DNA of 56,055 nucleotides from an uncultured Bacteroidales bacterium (GCA_900318465.1 ONKQ01000027.1:1-56055), one strand, 5' to 3'; shown: positions 34,706 to 42,808, counted from the first letter of the stretch. Numbers and translations are program-made. Notes: generated from the letters alone by a model not told the origin.

Positions 34706-35653
34706 TTAGTATTTGAATCTCCAGATATTGTAGTCTTTGGCCTTTTCTCCTCGGTCAGAAACGAAGTAAATGTATCCATCAGTTGACCAGTAGGGTTGAG
34801 TATCACTTGAATTGTTTACTGTTAACCTTGTGAGATTACCACCCTCCACCGAAATGACATATAAGTCCATATTACCATCTTTTTTGTCTGAGGAATCAAA
34901 TATGATATATTTCCCATCAGGGCTGAAACGTGGACGCTGTGCACTCTTCAGGGTGTTGTTGTCTGTGATTTTGCTCTGGTTATCACCATCAATATCCATC
35001 ATCCAAATTGAACAATCTGAATTTTCAACCTTGCAGTATACAATTTTTTTACCGTCAGGAGAAAAAGAAGGCATATGACCATTGCCAATAAGCATATTCT
35101 CTCCAGTCTGCAAATTCTTAATCCATATTTCAGATTTATCTGTATAGTAATAGTATGAGCCGTTATTAAGTGTCCGTAAAATGCGATCGTACACAATTAA
35201 ATTACCATCAGGGCTAAAACAAGGGTGGTCTTCTTTACAGTCATTTGTACTCGTGATTTGTGTCAATGCTTTGCCTTTCGAAGCAGGCATGGTGTAAATG
35301 TCGTTGTTCATCCTAAATGCAATCTTGTCAACGGCCTTACTATATGCTGGAAACATTACCAAATCCACACTTGTCATCTGTGTCATTGAATTCGACAGAG
35401 GCTTATCCTTTTTATAGATATTAGTCTGGCCTTTGCCATCAGCCTGATAAACGAAAAAAAGAGGACCATCATTGTCGCCTCCAAAGGGGCAAACAGCATC
35501 GTTGTTCTCCGTGATTTTAGTCAATGAGGTAAACATTTCTCCTTCTGATTGCATTTCATAATAAACAATAGGAGCATGGGCTCGGCATCCTGCTAACGCC
35601 AAAACTCCTATCATAAACATCAATAATGACATTATCCATTTTTTGTTTTTCAT
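34706..35653 (-). CDS. TolB-like beta-propeller lipoprotein
   Basis: A 315-residue lipoprotein: signal with lipobox ending Cys23 (ALAGCR), then WD40-like/PD40 repeats, for example PCFSPDGNLIVYDR, MPSFSPDGKKIVYCK, PRFSPDGKYIIFDS and PYWSTDGYIYFVSD. These resemble the beta-propeller of TolB. The ATG at 35653 is chosen over 35683 because it begins the signal peptide (MKNKKWIMSLL). It is a stand-alone gene with no tol/pal neighbours, so a Tol role is not implied; a surface or periplasmic binding role is more likely. Confidence 0.85.
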   Translation of the reverse strand: MKNKKWIMSLLMFMIGVLALAGCRAHAPIVYYEMQSEGEMFTSLTKITENNDAVCPFGGDNDGPLFFVYQADGKGQTNIYKKDKPLSNSMTQMTSVDLVMFPAYSKAVDKIAFRMNNDIYTMPASKGKALTQITSTNDCKEDHPCFSPDGNLIVYDRILRTLNNGSYYYYTDKSEIWIKNLQTGENMLIGNGHMPSFSPDGKKIVYCKVENSDCSIWMMDIDGDNQSKITDNNTLKSAQRPRFSPDGKYIIFDSSDKKDGNMDLYVISVEGGNLTRLTVNNSSDTQPYWSTDGYIYFVSDRGEKAKDYNIWRFKY

Positions 35654-35730
35654 AAGATTTCCCTTAATATGTGTCGGGCGCAACCTTTAATTTTCCTTTC
35701 CAGTACCTCAAAGGATAATTCAATACATAA

Positions 35731-35889
35731 GAAGCGTGGCACTGATATACCACATCTTTGTCCGTAGGTCGTGAGAATTACCTTTGCTGGAAGTTGCAAC
35801 TATAACAGTCCACGCACACGCGCGAACCACTATACTCCCTTGCCAGCAAATTTCTCACGTTTACGGACACAAGACGAGCATAACGCTTC
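35731..35889. repeat. 159-bp imperfect inverted-repeat element
   Basis: Four nested arms pair: GAAGCGT 35731-35737 with 35883-35889; TGTCCGTA 35759-35766 with 35862-35869; CGTGAGAA 35770-35777 with 35852-35859; TTTGCTGG 35783-35790 with 35843-35850. The centre contains AGTTGCAACT. It lies in the 369-base gap between divergent genes, upstream of the DUF4062 promoter, so it is not in that mRNA leader. It could be a miniature transposable element, a small RNA, or part of the leader of the minus-strand lipoprotein gene. Confidence 0.65.
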
Positions 35890-35970
35890 GTGTTCTATTA
35901 TGTCGGCGGCACAAAATCCGCCATAAGAACCGCTGCAAATTTACAAAGATTTTGGAAACGCAAGGCGGAT

Positions 35971-35996
35971 TTGCGGTTTTTTTCTTACTTTTGCGG
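35971..35996 (+). repeat. Left copy of a 25-bp direct repeat flanking the DUF4062 gene
   Basis: TTGCGG, a T-run with one C, then ACTTTTGCG. A copy with the C shifted by one base is at 37458-37482. Both contain a TACTTTTG promoter box, so part of the similarity may be functional. Confidence 0.5.
35986..35993 (+). promoter_or_regulatory. -7 promoter box of the DUF4062 gene
   Basis: TACTTTTG followed by CGGCAAT, 29 bases before the ATG at 36023. Confidence 0.55.
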
Positions 35997-36022
35997 CAAT
36001 TACCATCTGTTGAAAGAAAGAT

Positions 36023-37801
36023 ATGCCTAACATCAAGGTCTTCATAAGTAGTGTACAGCGTGAGTTTGCGGAGGAACGCCAGCTTCTTTGCAATTACATC
36101 AGGGAAGATGCCCTGTTGGGCCGTTTCTTTGAACCGTTTATCTTTGAAGAACTTCCCGCCATCAATCTTTCGGCACAACAAGCCTACCTGAACGAAGCTG
36201 CTCAATGCAACATCTATTTGGGTTTGTTCGGCGAACTATATGGTTATGAGGACGCTTCTGGCATTTCGCCCACCGAGCGAGAATACGACACTGCTACCAG
36301 CAATCACCGCCACCGCTTGATTTTCATCAAACAAGCCGATTCGCGCCATGCGAAAGAGAAAGCCCTCATTGCCAAAGCCGAGCAAGACGTGGTCAGGAAG
36401 TCGTTCTCCAATTATGAGGAGCTGCGAAGCGCTGTTTATGCTTCATTGGTCAGGTATCTTGAGGAGAAAGAGTATCTCCGCCTGCTGCCTTTCGACACCA
36501 CCCTCAACCGCCACGCCACAATGGACGACATAGCTCCCGAAAAAGTAAGGTTCTTCGTCAATCTGGCCAAGGCGAAACGCAACTTTCCCATCCCTTACAT
36601 GCCCGAAAACATTCCCCAAATACTGACCCATCTCAACTTGACCTCGGAATCGGGCGAACTCACCAATGCGGCATTGTTGTTGTTCGCCAAAGACCCTCAA
36701 AGGTTTTTCATCACTTCCGAAGTGAAATGCGCCGTGTTTCCCACCAATGAAATGACCAAACCCATTCTTTCGTATCAAGTCTTTCACGGGAGCGTTTTCG
36801 AGATGATAGACCAAGCCGTGGGGTTTGTCATGTCTCATATCGATGCCCATGTCGCGCCCCGACATACTTCTGCTGCTACTGAAGTGAATTATGAAATTCC
36901 CATCGAAGCTGTCACCGAGGCCATCGTCAATGCCGTGACACACCGCGACTATGCAAGCAATGGCAGTGTTCAGGTCATGCTTTTCCGTGACCGACTTGAA
37001 GTTTGGAATCCCGGTTCGTTGCCTTTTGGTTTGTCGCCAGCAAAACTGAAGCAACTTCATTCCTCCTTGCCTCCTAATCCCGTCCTTGCCAACCCGATTT
37101 ATCTCGCCGGTTACATTGAGCGGATGGGGACGGGAACCACCGACTTGGTTTCTGCGTGTGAAAAGGCAGGTCTAAAGTCGCCGGAATTTATTCAGGATGA
37201 AGATTTTAGAGTTGTCATTTATCGGAAAAATGTCACCCAAAATGTCACCCAAAATGTCACCCAAAATGTCACCCAAAATGTCACCCAAAATGTCACCCAA
37301 AATGTCACCCAAAACAAGGGCGAGAAAAAGGTGCCGAGAATCCTGAAAGTGCTTCAATTGATGTTCGCCAATATCCATATCAGTGCCGAGGAGATGGCCG
37401 TAAAACTGAAAGTGACGGAGCGCACCATCCGCCGTGACATTGACAAGAGACTGACGATTGCGGTTTTTTTTCTACTTTTGCGCCTCTTAACAACTCAAAA
37501 TGCCCATCGGAATCCCAATATGGATGTTAGCCTTATCGCTGCTAGCAGGTCTGGCGGCGGCCACGGTGTTGTATTTCCGAAACAAGAAACAGCACTATGG
37601 CAAAGCCTTGACAATCATTTTGTTTGCGCTTCGGACGATGATGGTCGGCTTGGTGGTGTTGTTGCTTTTCAACCCGCTCATTCGGCAGAAATTCAGTTCG
37701 GTGGAAACGCCTACGATTATCCTCGCGCACGACAATTCCTCGTCCGTAGTCCTTTGCAAAGATTCGGCGTTTTACAAAAAGGATTATCTGACACAGTTTG
37801 A
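36023..37801 (+). CDS. DUF4062 / GHKL-ATPase-like regulator with truncated or displaced C-terminus
   Basis: Residues 1-110 are a DUF4062 domain (KVFISSVQREFAEERQLL). Residues about 190-400 are an ATP-binding region with EAVTEAIVNAVTHRDY (about 296-310), EVWNPGSLPFGL and ERMGTGTTDL, typical of transcriptional regulators with a HATPase_c_4 domain. Residues 403-430 are seven NVTQ repeats. A winged helix follows (ISAEEMAVKLKVTERTIRRDID, ending near 474). After RDID the frame changes character (KRLTIAVFFLLLRLL) and runs 302 bases into the next gene before a stop. I infer that the true 3' end was lost and about 118 tail residues are not native. DUF4062 proteins are found in defence-related contexts, but the role here is unknown. 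Confidence 0.75.
   Translation: MPNIKVFISSVQREFAEERQLLCNYIREDALLGRFFEPFIFEELPAINLSAQQAYLNEAAQCNIYLGLFGELYGYEDASGISPTEREYDTATSNHRHRLIFIKQADSRHAKEKALIAKAEQDVVRKSFSNYEELRSAVYASLVRYLEEKEYLRLLPFDTTLNRHATMDDIAPEKVRFFVNLAKAKRNFPIPYMPENIPQILTHLNLTSESGELTNAALLLFAKDPQRFFITSEVKCAVFPTNEMTKPILSYQVFHGSVFEMIDQAVGFVMSHIDAHVAPRHTSAATEVNYEIPIEAVTEAIVNAVTHRDYASNGSVQVMLFRDRLEVWNPGSLPFGLSPAKLKQLHSSLPPNPVLANPIYLAGYIERMGTGTTDLVSACEKAGLKSPEFIQDEDFRVVIYRKNVTQNVTQNVTQNVTQNVTQNVTQNVTQNKGEKKVPRILKVLQLMFANIHISAEEMAVKLKVTERTIRRDIDKRLTIAVFFLLLRLLTTQNAHRNPNMDVSLIAASRSGGGHGVVFPKQETALWQSLDNHFVCASDDDGRLGGVVAFQPAHSAEIQFGGNAYDYPRARQFLVRSPLQRFGVLQKGLSDTV
37229..37312 (+). repeat. Seven perfect 12-bp tandem repeats coding NVTQ
   Basis: AATGTCACCCAA repeated seven times in frame. 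The perfect identity makes copy-number change by slippage likely. Each change keeps the frame and only alters the linker between the ATPase domain and the winged helix. Confidence 0.95.
37458..37482 (+). repeat. Right copy of the 25-bp direct repeat flanking the DUF4062 gene
   Basis: Starts about 13 bases after the last native-looking codon of the DUF4062 gene and ends 18 bases before the next start codon. See the copy at 35971-35996. Confidence 0.5.
37473..37480 (+). promoter_or_regulatory. -7 promoter box of the VWA protein gene
   Basis: TACTTTTG, 20 bases before the ATG at 37500, inside the overlapping DUF4062 reading frame. Confidence 0.5.
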
Positions 37802-39575
37802 GCAGTTTAGAAAAGACTTGAACGCTGATTTCCAAGTCGATGAATACCTTTTCGGTGAGGAAGTCCGCGATTTCGAGCAACTCAACTTCTCCGACCAACT
37901 GACGGACCTGTCGTCGCTCATAAAGACCTTGGACAGAAGATATTACAAGCGCAATGTGGGCGCGGTGCTGCTCTTTTCCGACGGCATCTATAACCGTGGC
38001 TTCGAGCCGGAGTTGGTGGCAGAGAATTTCCCGTTCCCCATCCATACCGTCGTTTTGGGCGACACGGTTTCTTATCCTGACCTCGCCATACGCAACGTGC
38101 ATTATAATAATAAGGTGGTGTCGCTCGGCGCAACGTTCCCTGTCCGCGTGACGGTGGCCGCCCGCGACTTGGCAGGCCGCAAAGCCCAACTGACCCTCAA
38201 GGAAAGTGGCCGCGTCATCGAGAAGCGCGACATTGAGATTCCGTCCAACCGCTTCTCCAAGGAAATTGATTTTATGCTTGACGCGACCAAAAAGGGCGTT
38301 TTGCCTATCGACATAGAAATCAGCGGCATAGAAGGGGAGGAGCAACTGCTCAACAATGTGCGGCATATCTATGTCGAGGTGCTTGACCAGAAATATAAGT
38401 TGCTTTGTGTGGCCGCCTCGCCGCATCCCGATTTGGGTGCCTTGCGCAGCGTGCTCAACGACAACTACGAGGTGGATTTTTGTTTCGGAAAGGAACAACT
38501 GCCTGATTTTGAGAAGTATGACCTCGTCGTTTTGCACCAAGTACCGAATGGCAAGATGGACTTCAACGCCTTGAAAACCCAATTAGACAAGAACGCGAAG
38601 ATGCCCGTGCTGTTTGTCATCGGCAACGACACGGACAAGGACTTTATTAATAAGGTGCAGTCGGTGTTCGAGTTTCGCTCTGGCGCGACCAACACGCTTT
38701 TGGACGTGAAGGCGCATCTGAATCCCGCTTTCTCGACCTTTACTTTCGATACCAAGTTCGACCAAATGATTGCAAAATACCCGCCATTGGCTTTGCCGCA
38801 TTTAGAAATCAACGCCTTGAAGTCGCACGACGACCTTCTTCTGCAAGAGGTGATGGGCGTGAAGTCGGGGCTGCCGTTGTTGGGTTTTGCCAACGACAAG
38901 CGTAAGATGGCGTTCCTGTTCGGCACCAACATCTGGCGTTGGCGGCTGTTTGAATATTACCAGTCGAAAAACCACGACGTTTTCGATGAAATGTTCTCCA
39001 AAACGCTGAAATACTTGTTGTTGTCGGCCAACGATGGCTCCGCGATTTACGCCAAGGAGACCTATTACAGCAACGAGCCAGTCATCATCACCGCCGAGTT
39101 GCGCAACCCGAACAACGAATTGGTCACCGACCCCGACATGACGATTCAGATTGAGAACAAATTGACGGGCGAGACCTACGACTACACCTTCTCGAAACGC
39201 GACCACGACTATGAACTGAACGCCGGCCTGCTGCCCGAAGGACTTTATACTTATAAGGTGCAAGGACAGATGGGCGAGCGCAAAATCAGTGTGAGCGGCG
39301 CCTTCAGCGTGGCGGCCATCGGCATTGAGGAACAGCAACTTACCGCCGACATCGATAGGATGCGCACCATCGCCCGCCTGACCAACGGAAATTGTTATAC
39401 CGCCCGCGAGTTGCAGCAACTTTTTGCCGACTTGCACAATGATTCGCGCATCACGAGCGTTGAACACCACGAGAGCCGCTTCGAAGACCTGATTCACTCC
39501 AAGTGGATTTTCTTCGTCCTCATCGGTTTGGCCGCCGTGGAATGGCTCTTGCGGAAAATGTTCGGGTCGTATTAA
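37500..39575 (+). CDS. Membrane protein with von Willebrand factor A-like domain
   Basis: A 691-residue membrane protein. Two N-terminal transmembrane helices (about 7-25 and 36-58) precede a large exported part, and one helix lies near the end (about 671-687, WIFFVLIGLAAVEWLL). The VWA-type metal site is visible: D78-x-S80-x-S82 in ILAHDNSSS, and LLFSDGIYN further on. Beta-sandwich segments follow (PVIITAELRNPNNELV). This layout occurs in Bacteroidota proteins related to the Bat or amidotransferase-like VWA membrane proteins; the exact role is unknown. The start codon lies within the 3' overrun of the DUF4062 frame, but this frame is the clearly conserved one. Confidence 0.88.
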   Translation: MPIGIPIWMLALSLLAGLAAATVLYFRNKKQHYGKALTIILFALRTMMVGLVVLLLFNPLIRQKFSSVETPTIILAHDNSSSVVLCKDSAFYKKDYLTQFEQFRKDLNADFQVDEYLFGEEVRDFEQLNFSDQLTDLSSLIKTLDRRYYKRNVGAVLLFSDGIYNRGFEPELVAENFPFPIHTVVLGDTVSYPDLAIRNVHYNNKVVSLGATFPVRVTVAARDLAGRKAQLTLKESGRVIEKRDIEIPSNRFSKEIDFMLDATKKGVLPIDIEISGIEGEEQLLNNVRHIYVEVLDQKYKLLCVAASPHPDLGALRSVLNDNYEVDFCFGKEQLPDFEKYDLVVLHQVPNGKMDFNALKTQLDKNAKMPVLFVIGNDTDKDFINKVQSVFEFRSGATNTLLDVKAHLNPAFSTFTFDTKFDQMIAKYPPLALPHLEINALKSHDDLLLQEVMGVKSGLPLLGFANDKRKMAFLFGTNIWRWRLFEYYQSKNHDVFDEMFSKTLKYLLLSANDGSAIYAKETYYSNEPVIITAELRNPNNELVTDPDMTIQIENKLTGETYDYTFSKRDHDYELNAGLLPEGLYTYKVQGQMGERKISVSGAFSVAAIGIEEQQLTADIDRMRTIARLTNGNCYTARELQQLFADLHNDSRITSVEHHESRFEDLIHSKWIFFVLIGLAAVEWLLRKMFGSY

Positions 39576-39726
39576 ACTACGGATTATACGGATGAAACGG
39601 ATTGAAATACAGTATTTAATATCATAAATTCAAAGAATATTCGTTAATGATTACAAACAAAGGCAGATATAGGTTTCAACATCAAACTTGTTTTGGACCA
39701 ATCTGTATAATCTGCGAAATCCGTAG
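39574..39726. repeat. Intergenic inverted repeat flanking the VWA-slyD spacer
   Basis: AACTACGGATTATACGGAT just after the VWA stop and ATCTGTATAATCTGCGAAATCCGTAGTT near 39699-39726 are inverted relatives; AACTACGGAT and ATCCGTAGTT are exact complements. This resembles a dispersed Bacteroidales repeat and could act as a weak terminator or processing site. Confidence 0.55.
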
Positions 39727-39770
39727 TTAAAGAAATTGTGTTAATTGTTTAAATATTAAATTGTTACGAA

Positions 39771-40295
39771 ATGAAAATCCAAGATCAAGCTGTCGTCACG
39801 ATGACCTACGTCCTGCGTGAGAACGACGAAAACGGTCCCATCCTTCAGGAGACCACGAAAGAGAACCCCTTTGTCGCCATTTTCGGTATGCACCAGCTGC
39901 TGCCCAAGTTCGAGGAGAACCTGATGGGCAAGGAACCGGGCGACCAGTACGCCTTCCACCTGACGCCCGAAGAGGGCTACGGCGAGCGCGACGAGAACTA
40001 CATTATGGATCTCGACAAGAATATGTTTATGCAGAACAACGTTCTGATGGATATGGTGAAAGTCGGTGCCCAACTGATGATGCAAACCTCCGATGGTCGC
40101 CCGATTGCCGGCATCGTCCGCGAAATCGGCGACAACCACGTGAAGATGGACTTCAACCACGATATGGCGGGCAAGCACCTCCATTTCTCGGGCGAAATCC
40201 TTGATGTGCGCGAATCCACCGACGAGGACTTCGGCGCGGGTGGTTGCGCTGGTTGCGGCGGAAGCTGTGATGGCGGCTGTGAAGGGTGCAAATGA
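39771..40295 (+). CDS. slyD: FKBP-type peptidyl-prolyl isomerase, SlyD-like
   Basis: A 174-residue cytoplasmic prolyl isomerase and chaperone. The FKBP part is split by an insert-in-flap domain as in SlyD: VTMTYVLRENDENG...FGMHQLLPKFEENLMGKEPGD, then the flap region EEGYGERDENYIMDL, and KHLHFSGEILDVRE closing the FKBP fold. The tail is Cys- and Gly-rich (GGCAGCGGSCDGGCEGCK), fitting the metal-binding tail of SlyD, though shorter than in E. coli. In other bacteria SlyD supplies nickel for hydrogenase; that is not shown here. Confidence 0.93.
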   Translation: MKIQDQAVVTMTYVLRENDENGPILQETTKENPFVAIFGMHQLLPKFEENLMGKEPGDQYAFHLTPEEGYGERDENYIMDLDKNMFMQNNVLMDMVKVGAQLMMQTSDGRPIAGIVREIGDNHVKMDFNHDMAGKHLHFSGEILDVRESTDEDFGAGGCAGCGGSCDGGCEGCK

Positions 40296-40343
40296 TGCAC
40301 AAACTATTGGTGTAATATTTAACCAATTTATAGTTAATTTGTT

Positions 40344-41066
40344 ATGGAGAGAATCGCAAAGGCTATAGCAACCATAATGCTGATGACGGCGACGGTTTGT
40401 ACCGTAGGATGTAAAAAGGTTGACGATTCCAATAATGGAAGTGGCAACGGAGGTCATTATGACCACGAATATGTTGACCTTGGCCTGCCGAGCGGTACCT
40501 TGTGGGCGACTTGTAATGTCGGAGCGAATACTTCCGAAGAAATTGGTGACTATTTCGCTTGGGGTGAGACCACGACAAAAACTATCTACAATTGGGCTAC
40601 CTACACTCACTCTAAAGGAAGTTATAAGAAGCTGACAAGGTATTGTAACAAACCTAATTACGGCTATAATGAGTTTACCGACAACATTAAAGTATTACTA
40701 TCAAGTGACGATGCCGCTACAGTGAACTGGGGTGTCAATTGGCAAACCCCTACCAGTAAGCAATGGAAGGAGTTGATAGACAATACTACTGCCGTTATTT
40801 GGTTTTCTCCAAGTGGTGTGAACGGTTGGCTCTTTACTGCGAGCAATGGCCGAAATCTTTTTCTGCCTGCTACAGGTTATCATTGGAGTGACGACCTTGA
40901 GGAAGTAGTCAACGGCTACTACTGGTCGAGTTCTCTTTACACACTCCACCCGGCTGCTGCGTGGTATTTCTTCTTCAATTCAAGCGAATATAGGATGAAA
41001 TACGATCGCGCTCGAGGCAATGGATTCCCTATCCGTCCAGTGGTGCGCCCCATGAGTCAGGATTAA
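40344..41066 (+). CDS. FISUMP-domain lipoprotein
   Basis: A 240-residue lipoprotein with lipobox ending Cys23 (CTVGCKK). The mature protein is a FISUMP/DUF1566-type domain: EYVDLGLPSGTLWATCNVGA, GDYFAWGETTTK, VNWQTPTSKQWKELID, FLPATGYHW, YWSSSLY and the final FPIRPVVRP. These domains are common on Bacteroidales and Fibrobacter surfaces, with unknown ligand. A second FISUMP protein is encoded at 44722-47082. A rho-independent terminator follows at 41091. Confidence 0.9.
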   Translation: MERIAKAIATIMLMTATVCTVGCKKVDDSNNGSGNGGHYDHEYVDLGLPSGTLWATCNVGANTSEEIGDYFAWGETTTKTIYNWATYTHSKGSYKKLTRYCNKPNYGYNEFTDNIKVLLSSDDAATVNWGVNWQTPTSKQWKELIDNTTAVIWFSPSGVNGWLFTASNGRNLFLPATGYHWSDDLEEVVNGYYWSSSLYTLHPAAAWYFFFNSSEYRMKYDRARGNGFPIRPVVRPMSQD

Positions 41067-41090
41067 CCCTTGACTAATCACAAGTATAAT

Positions 41091-41128
41091 AAAACTGGAG
41101 GTCACATTAAGTGGTCTCCAGTTTTAAT
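41091..41128 (+). terminator. Terminator after the FISUMP lipoprotein gene
   Basis: AAAACTGGAG 41091-41100 pairs with CTCCAGTTTT 41116-41125, extended inward by CAC/GTG pairs. It is symmetrical and can also serve the minus strand. Confidence 0.8.
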
Positions 41129-41190
41129 AGTTATTTGATTCAAACATCCCGTTAAGGATGTGCGAAACTTAATCGTTATGGAGTCTTTTT

Positions 41191-42237
41191 TTACGCTTTT
41201 TTCAGCAAAATCACATACACCGGGAAGTGGTCGCTGTAGCCGCCCATCCACACGCCGCTGCCGAAGGTGCGGAAGGGATAGCCGTTGTATTTGCCGCCGT
41301 GCTGCTTCAGAAACTCCTTGTTGTGGACCTTCGCGTTCTTGAACTGATAGGTGTCGTAACCTGTAGGCACAAGAGCAGGGGTGAGGATCATTTGGTCCAA
41401 AACGCCGGGCGCATCGCGGTAGTAATTGGTGCCGTAGCCTTTCTTATGCAGGTCATACATGGGATTGAAGAACTCGCCGTCGCGCAGGTCTTTCATGTCG
41501 CCCGAGGCACGCAGGTAGTTGGTCACGCTTTTGCTGTCAGGGTAGTCGTTGTAGTCGCCCATCATAATGATTTTAGCGTTTTGGTCCTCGCGCATGATGC
41601 TGTCGGCGATGTTGCGGCACAACGTGGCAGCGGCAATACGTCCGGGCATGGAGCGTTTCTCGCCGCCGGCGCGCGAAGGCCAGTGCATGACGATGAAGTG
41701 CATCGGCTCACCGTCGAACAGGCCGCTCACCACAAGTTGGTCGCGGGTGATAAATTCAGGGTCGTTGGGCACAACGGTGCGGTATGATTTGCTGTTGGTT
41801 AGCTTAAAGTATTTCGGATTGTAAATCAATCCCACATCCACGCCACGGCGGTCGGGAGAATCATAGTGTACAATTTGGTAGTTGCGGCTCTTGATTTCGG
41901 GCTGGGCGACCAAATCCTCAAGCACATGGCGGTTTTCCATTTCGCACAAGCCTAAAACAGCCACACCGTCGGGCGTGATGTCGGTGCCGATGGTGGAGAT
42001 GGCGTAGGCCATGTTATGGAGTTTGTTGAGGTACTTTTCAGTGTTCCATTGGTTGCCGCCTTTGGGCAAAAACTCCTCGTCGTTCTTGTTAGGGTTGTCG
42101 ATGGTATCGAACAGGTTCTCCAGGTTATAGAAGCCTACCAAACCGACTTTATAGGCTTGCTGTTCTTGGGCGGAGGCGGGGTTCATTTGAAGGCCAAAAA
42201 CCAAAATGACGAGTGCAAAGATTAGATGCTTATTCAT
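41191..42237 (-). CDS. Exported endonuclease/exonuclease/phosphatase family protein
   Basis: A 348-residue exported enzyme of the EEP superfamily. Signal peptide 1-22 (ending NPASAQ). Motifs in order: VGFYNLENLFDT (Asn/Glu metal site), LGLCEMENRHVL, HYDSPDRRGVDVGLIYN, FIVMHWPSRAGGE, IMMGDYNDYPDS and the final SDHFPVYVIL with the catalytic Asp-His. The start at 42237 begins the signal peptide and follows a TAnnTTTG box at 42271; a start at 42273 would precede it. Whether it cuts nucleic acid or hydrolyses phosphate esters cannot be told. Confidence 0.9.
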   Translation of the reverse strand: MNKHLIFALVILVFGLQMNPASAQEQQAYKVGLVGFYNLENLFDTIDNPNKNDEEFLPKGGNQWNTEKYLNKLHNMAYAISTIGTDITPDGVAVLGLCEMENRHVLEDLVAQPEIKSRNYQIVHYDSPDRRGVDVGLIYNPKYFKLTNSKSYRTVVPNDPEFITRDQLVVSGLFDGEPMHFIVMHWPSRAGGEKRSMPGRIAAATLCRNIADSIMREDQNAKIIMMGDYNDYPDSKSVTNYLRASGDMKDLRDGEFFNPMYDLHKKGYGTNYYRDAPGVLDQMILTPALVPTGYDTYQFKNAKVHNKEFLKQHGGKYNGYPFRTFGSGVWMGGYSDHFPVYVILLKKA

Positions 42238-42270
42238 GATTTGAGTGTTGTTTACATAATGATCAGGCGG

Positions 42271-42278
42271 CAAAGGTA
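42271..42278 (-). promoter_or_regulatory. -7 promoter box of the EEP-family gene
   Basis: TACCTTTG on the minus strand followed by CCGCC, 33 bases before the ATG at 42237. Confidence 0.55.
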
Positions 42279-42343
42279 GAAAAAAATCGGTCTTTTTTCT
42301 TTCTTAGGGTGATTTTTTCGGTCAAGCAGGCTCTTTTACCAAT

Positions 42344-42390
42344 TTTATTTCTCTAAACTACAGAAAAAAATCGAGATTTAGAGAAATAAA
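42344..42390. promoter_or_regulatory. Perfect 14-bp inverted repeat, candidate HipB operator
   Basis: TTTATTTCTCTAAA 42344-42357 and TTTAGAGAAATAAA 42377-42390 are exact complements separated by 19 bases. It lies about 85 bases upstream of the hipBA promoter box. HipB-type antitoxins repress their own operon by binding such palindromes, so autoregulation is plausible. Confidence 0.65.
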
Positions 42391-42475
42391 GATGCTTTAA
42401 TGAAAGAAATGTTTCAACAAACCGAAAAAATATTTTCTTTTACATAAATTTTTCCCAAATAACCGAAAATATGTT

Positions 42476-42483
42476 TATCTTTG
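42476..42483 (+). promoter_or_regulatory. -7 promoter box of hipBA
   Basis: TATCTTTG followed by CAGC. It ends only 4 bases before a possible GTG start at 42488, so transcription probably begins at or after that GTG. Confidence 0.55.
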
Positions 42484-42514
42484 CAGCGTGGAAAAAGAGA
42501 AAGACATATCGCAG

Positions 42515-42808
42515 ATGTACACGCCAGAGATTGTGGCTGTGCTTGGCCGTCGGTTCAAGGACTATCGTATCGGGTGCAACATGACTCAAAAAGAGGTTTC
42601 GGACCATTCGGGAGTTAGCGTCGTTACCATACGCAATTTCGAGAATGGGCGCATGTACAACATTAACTTGGGCACGTTTATCGAGTTGCTTAGGGCGGTG
42701 GGGTTCATGCAGGGGCTTGATGATGTGCTGCCTGAAATCCCCATCTCGCCATACGAATTGGAAAAAATCCAGCAAGGCAAACGAAAAAGAGTGAGACATG
42801 CAAAATAA
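42515..42808 (+). CDS. hipB: HipB-like XRE antitoxin
   Basis: A helix-turn-helix protein of 97 residues if started at the ATG at 42515 (MYTPEIVAVLGRRF); a GTG at 42488 would add nine residues but lies almost on the promoter. The XRE domain reads LGRRFKDYRIGCNMTQKEVSDHSGVSVVTIRNFENGR. The tail is basic (GKRKRVRHAK). It overlaps hipA by 11 bases. As in E. coli HipBA, it should neutralise HipA and repress the operon, possibly at the palindrome 42344-42390. Confidence 0.85.
   Translation: MYTPEIVAVLGRRFKDYRIGCNMTQKEVSDHSGVSVVTIRNFENGRMYNINLGTFIELLRAVGFMQGLDDVLPEIPISPYELEKIQQGKRKRVRHAK

Noticed and set aside
37229-37312. Possible CRISPR array from the repeated 12-mers
   Set aside because: The units are contiguous, without spacers, in frame, and code for NVTQ.
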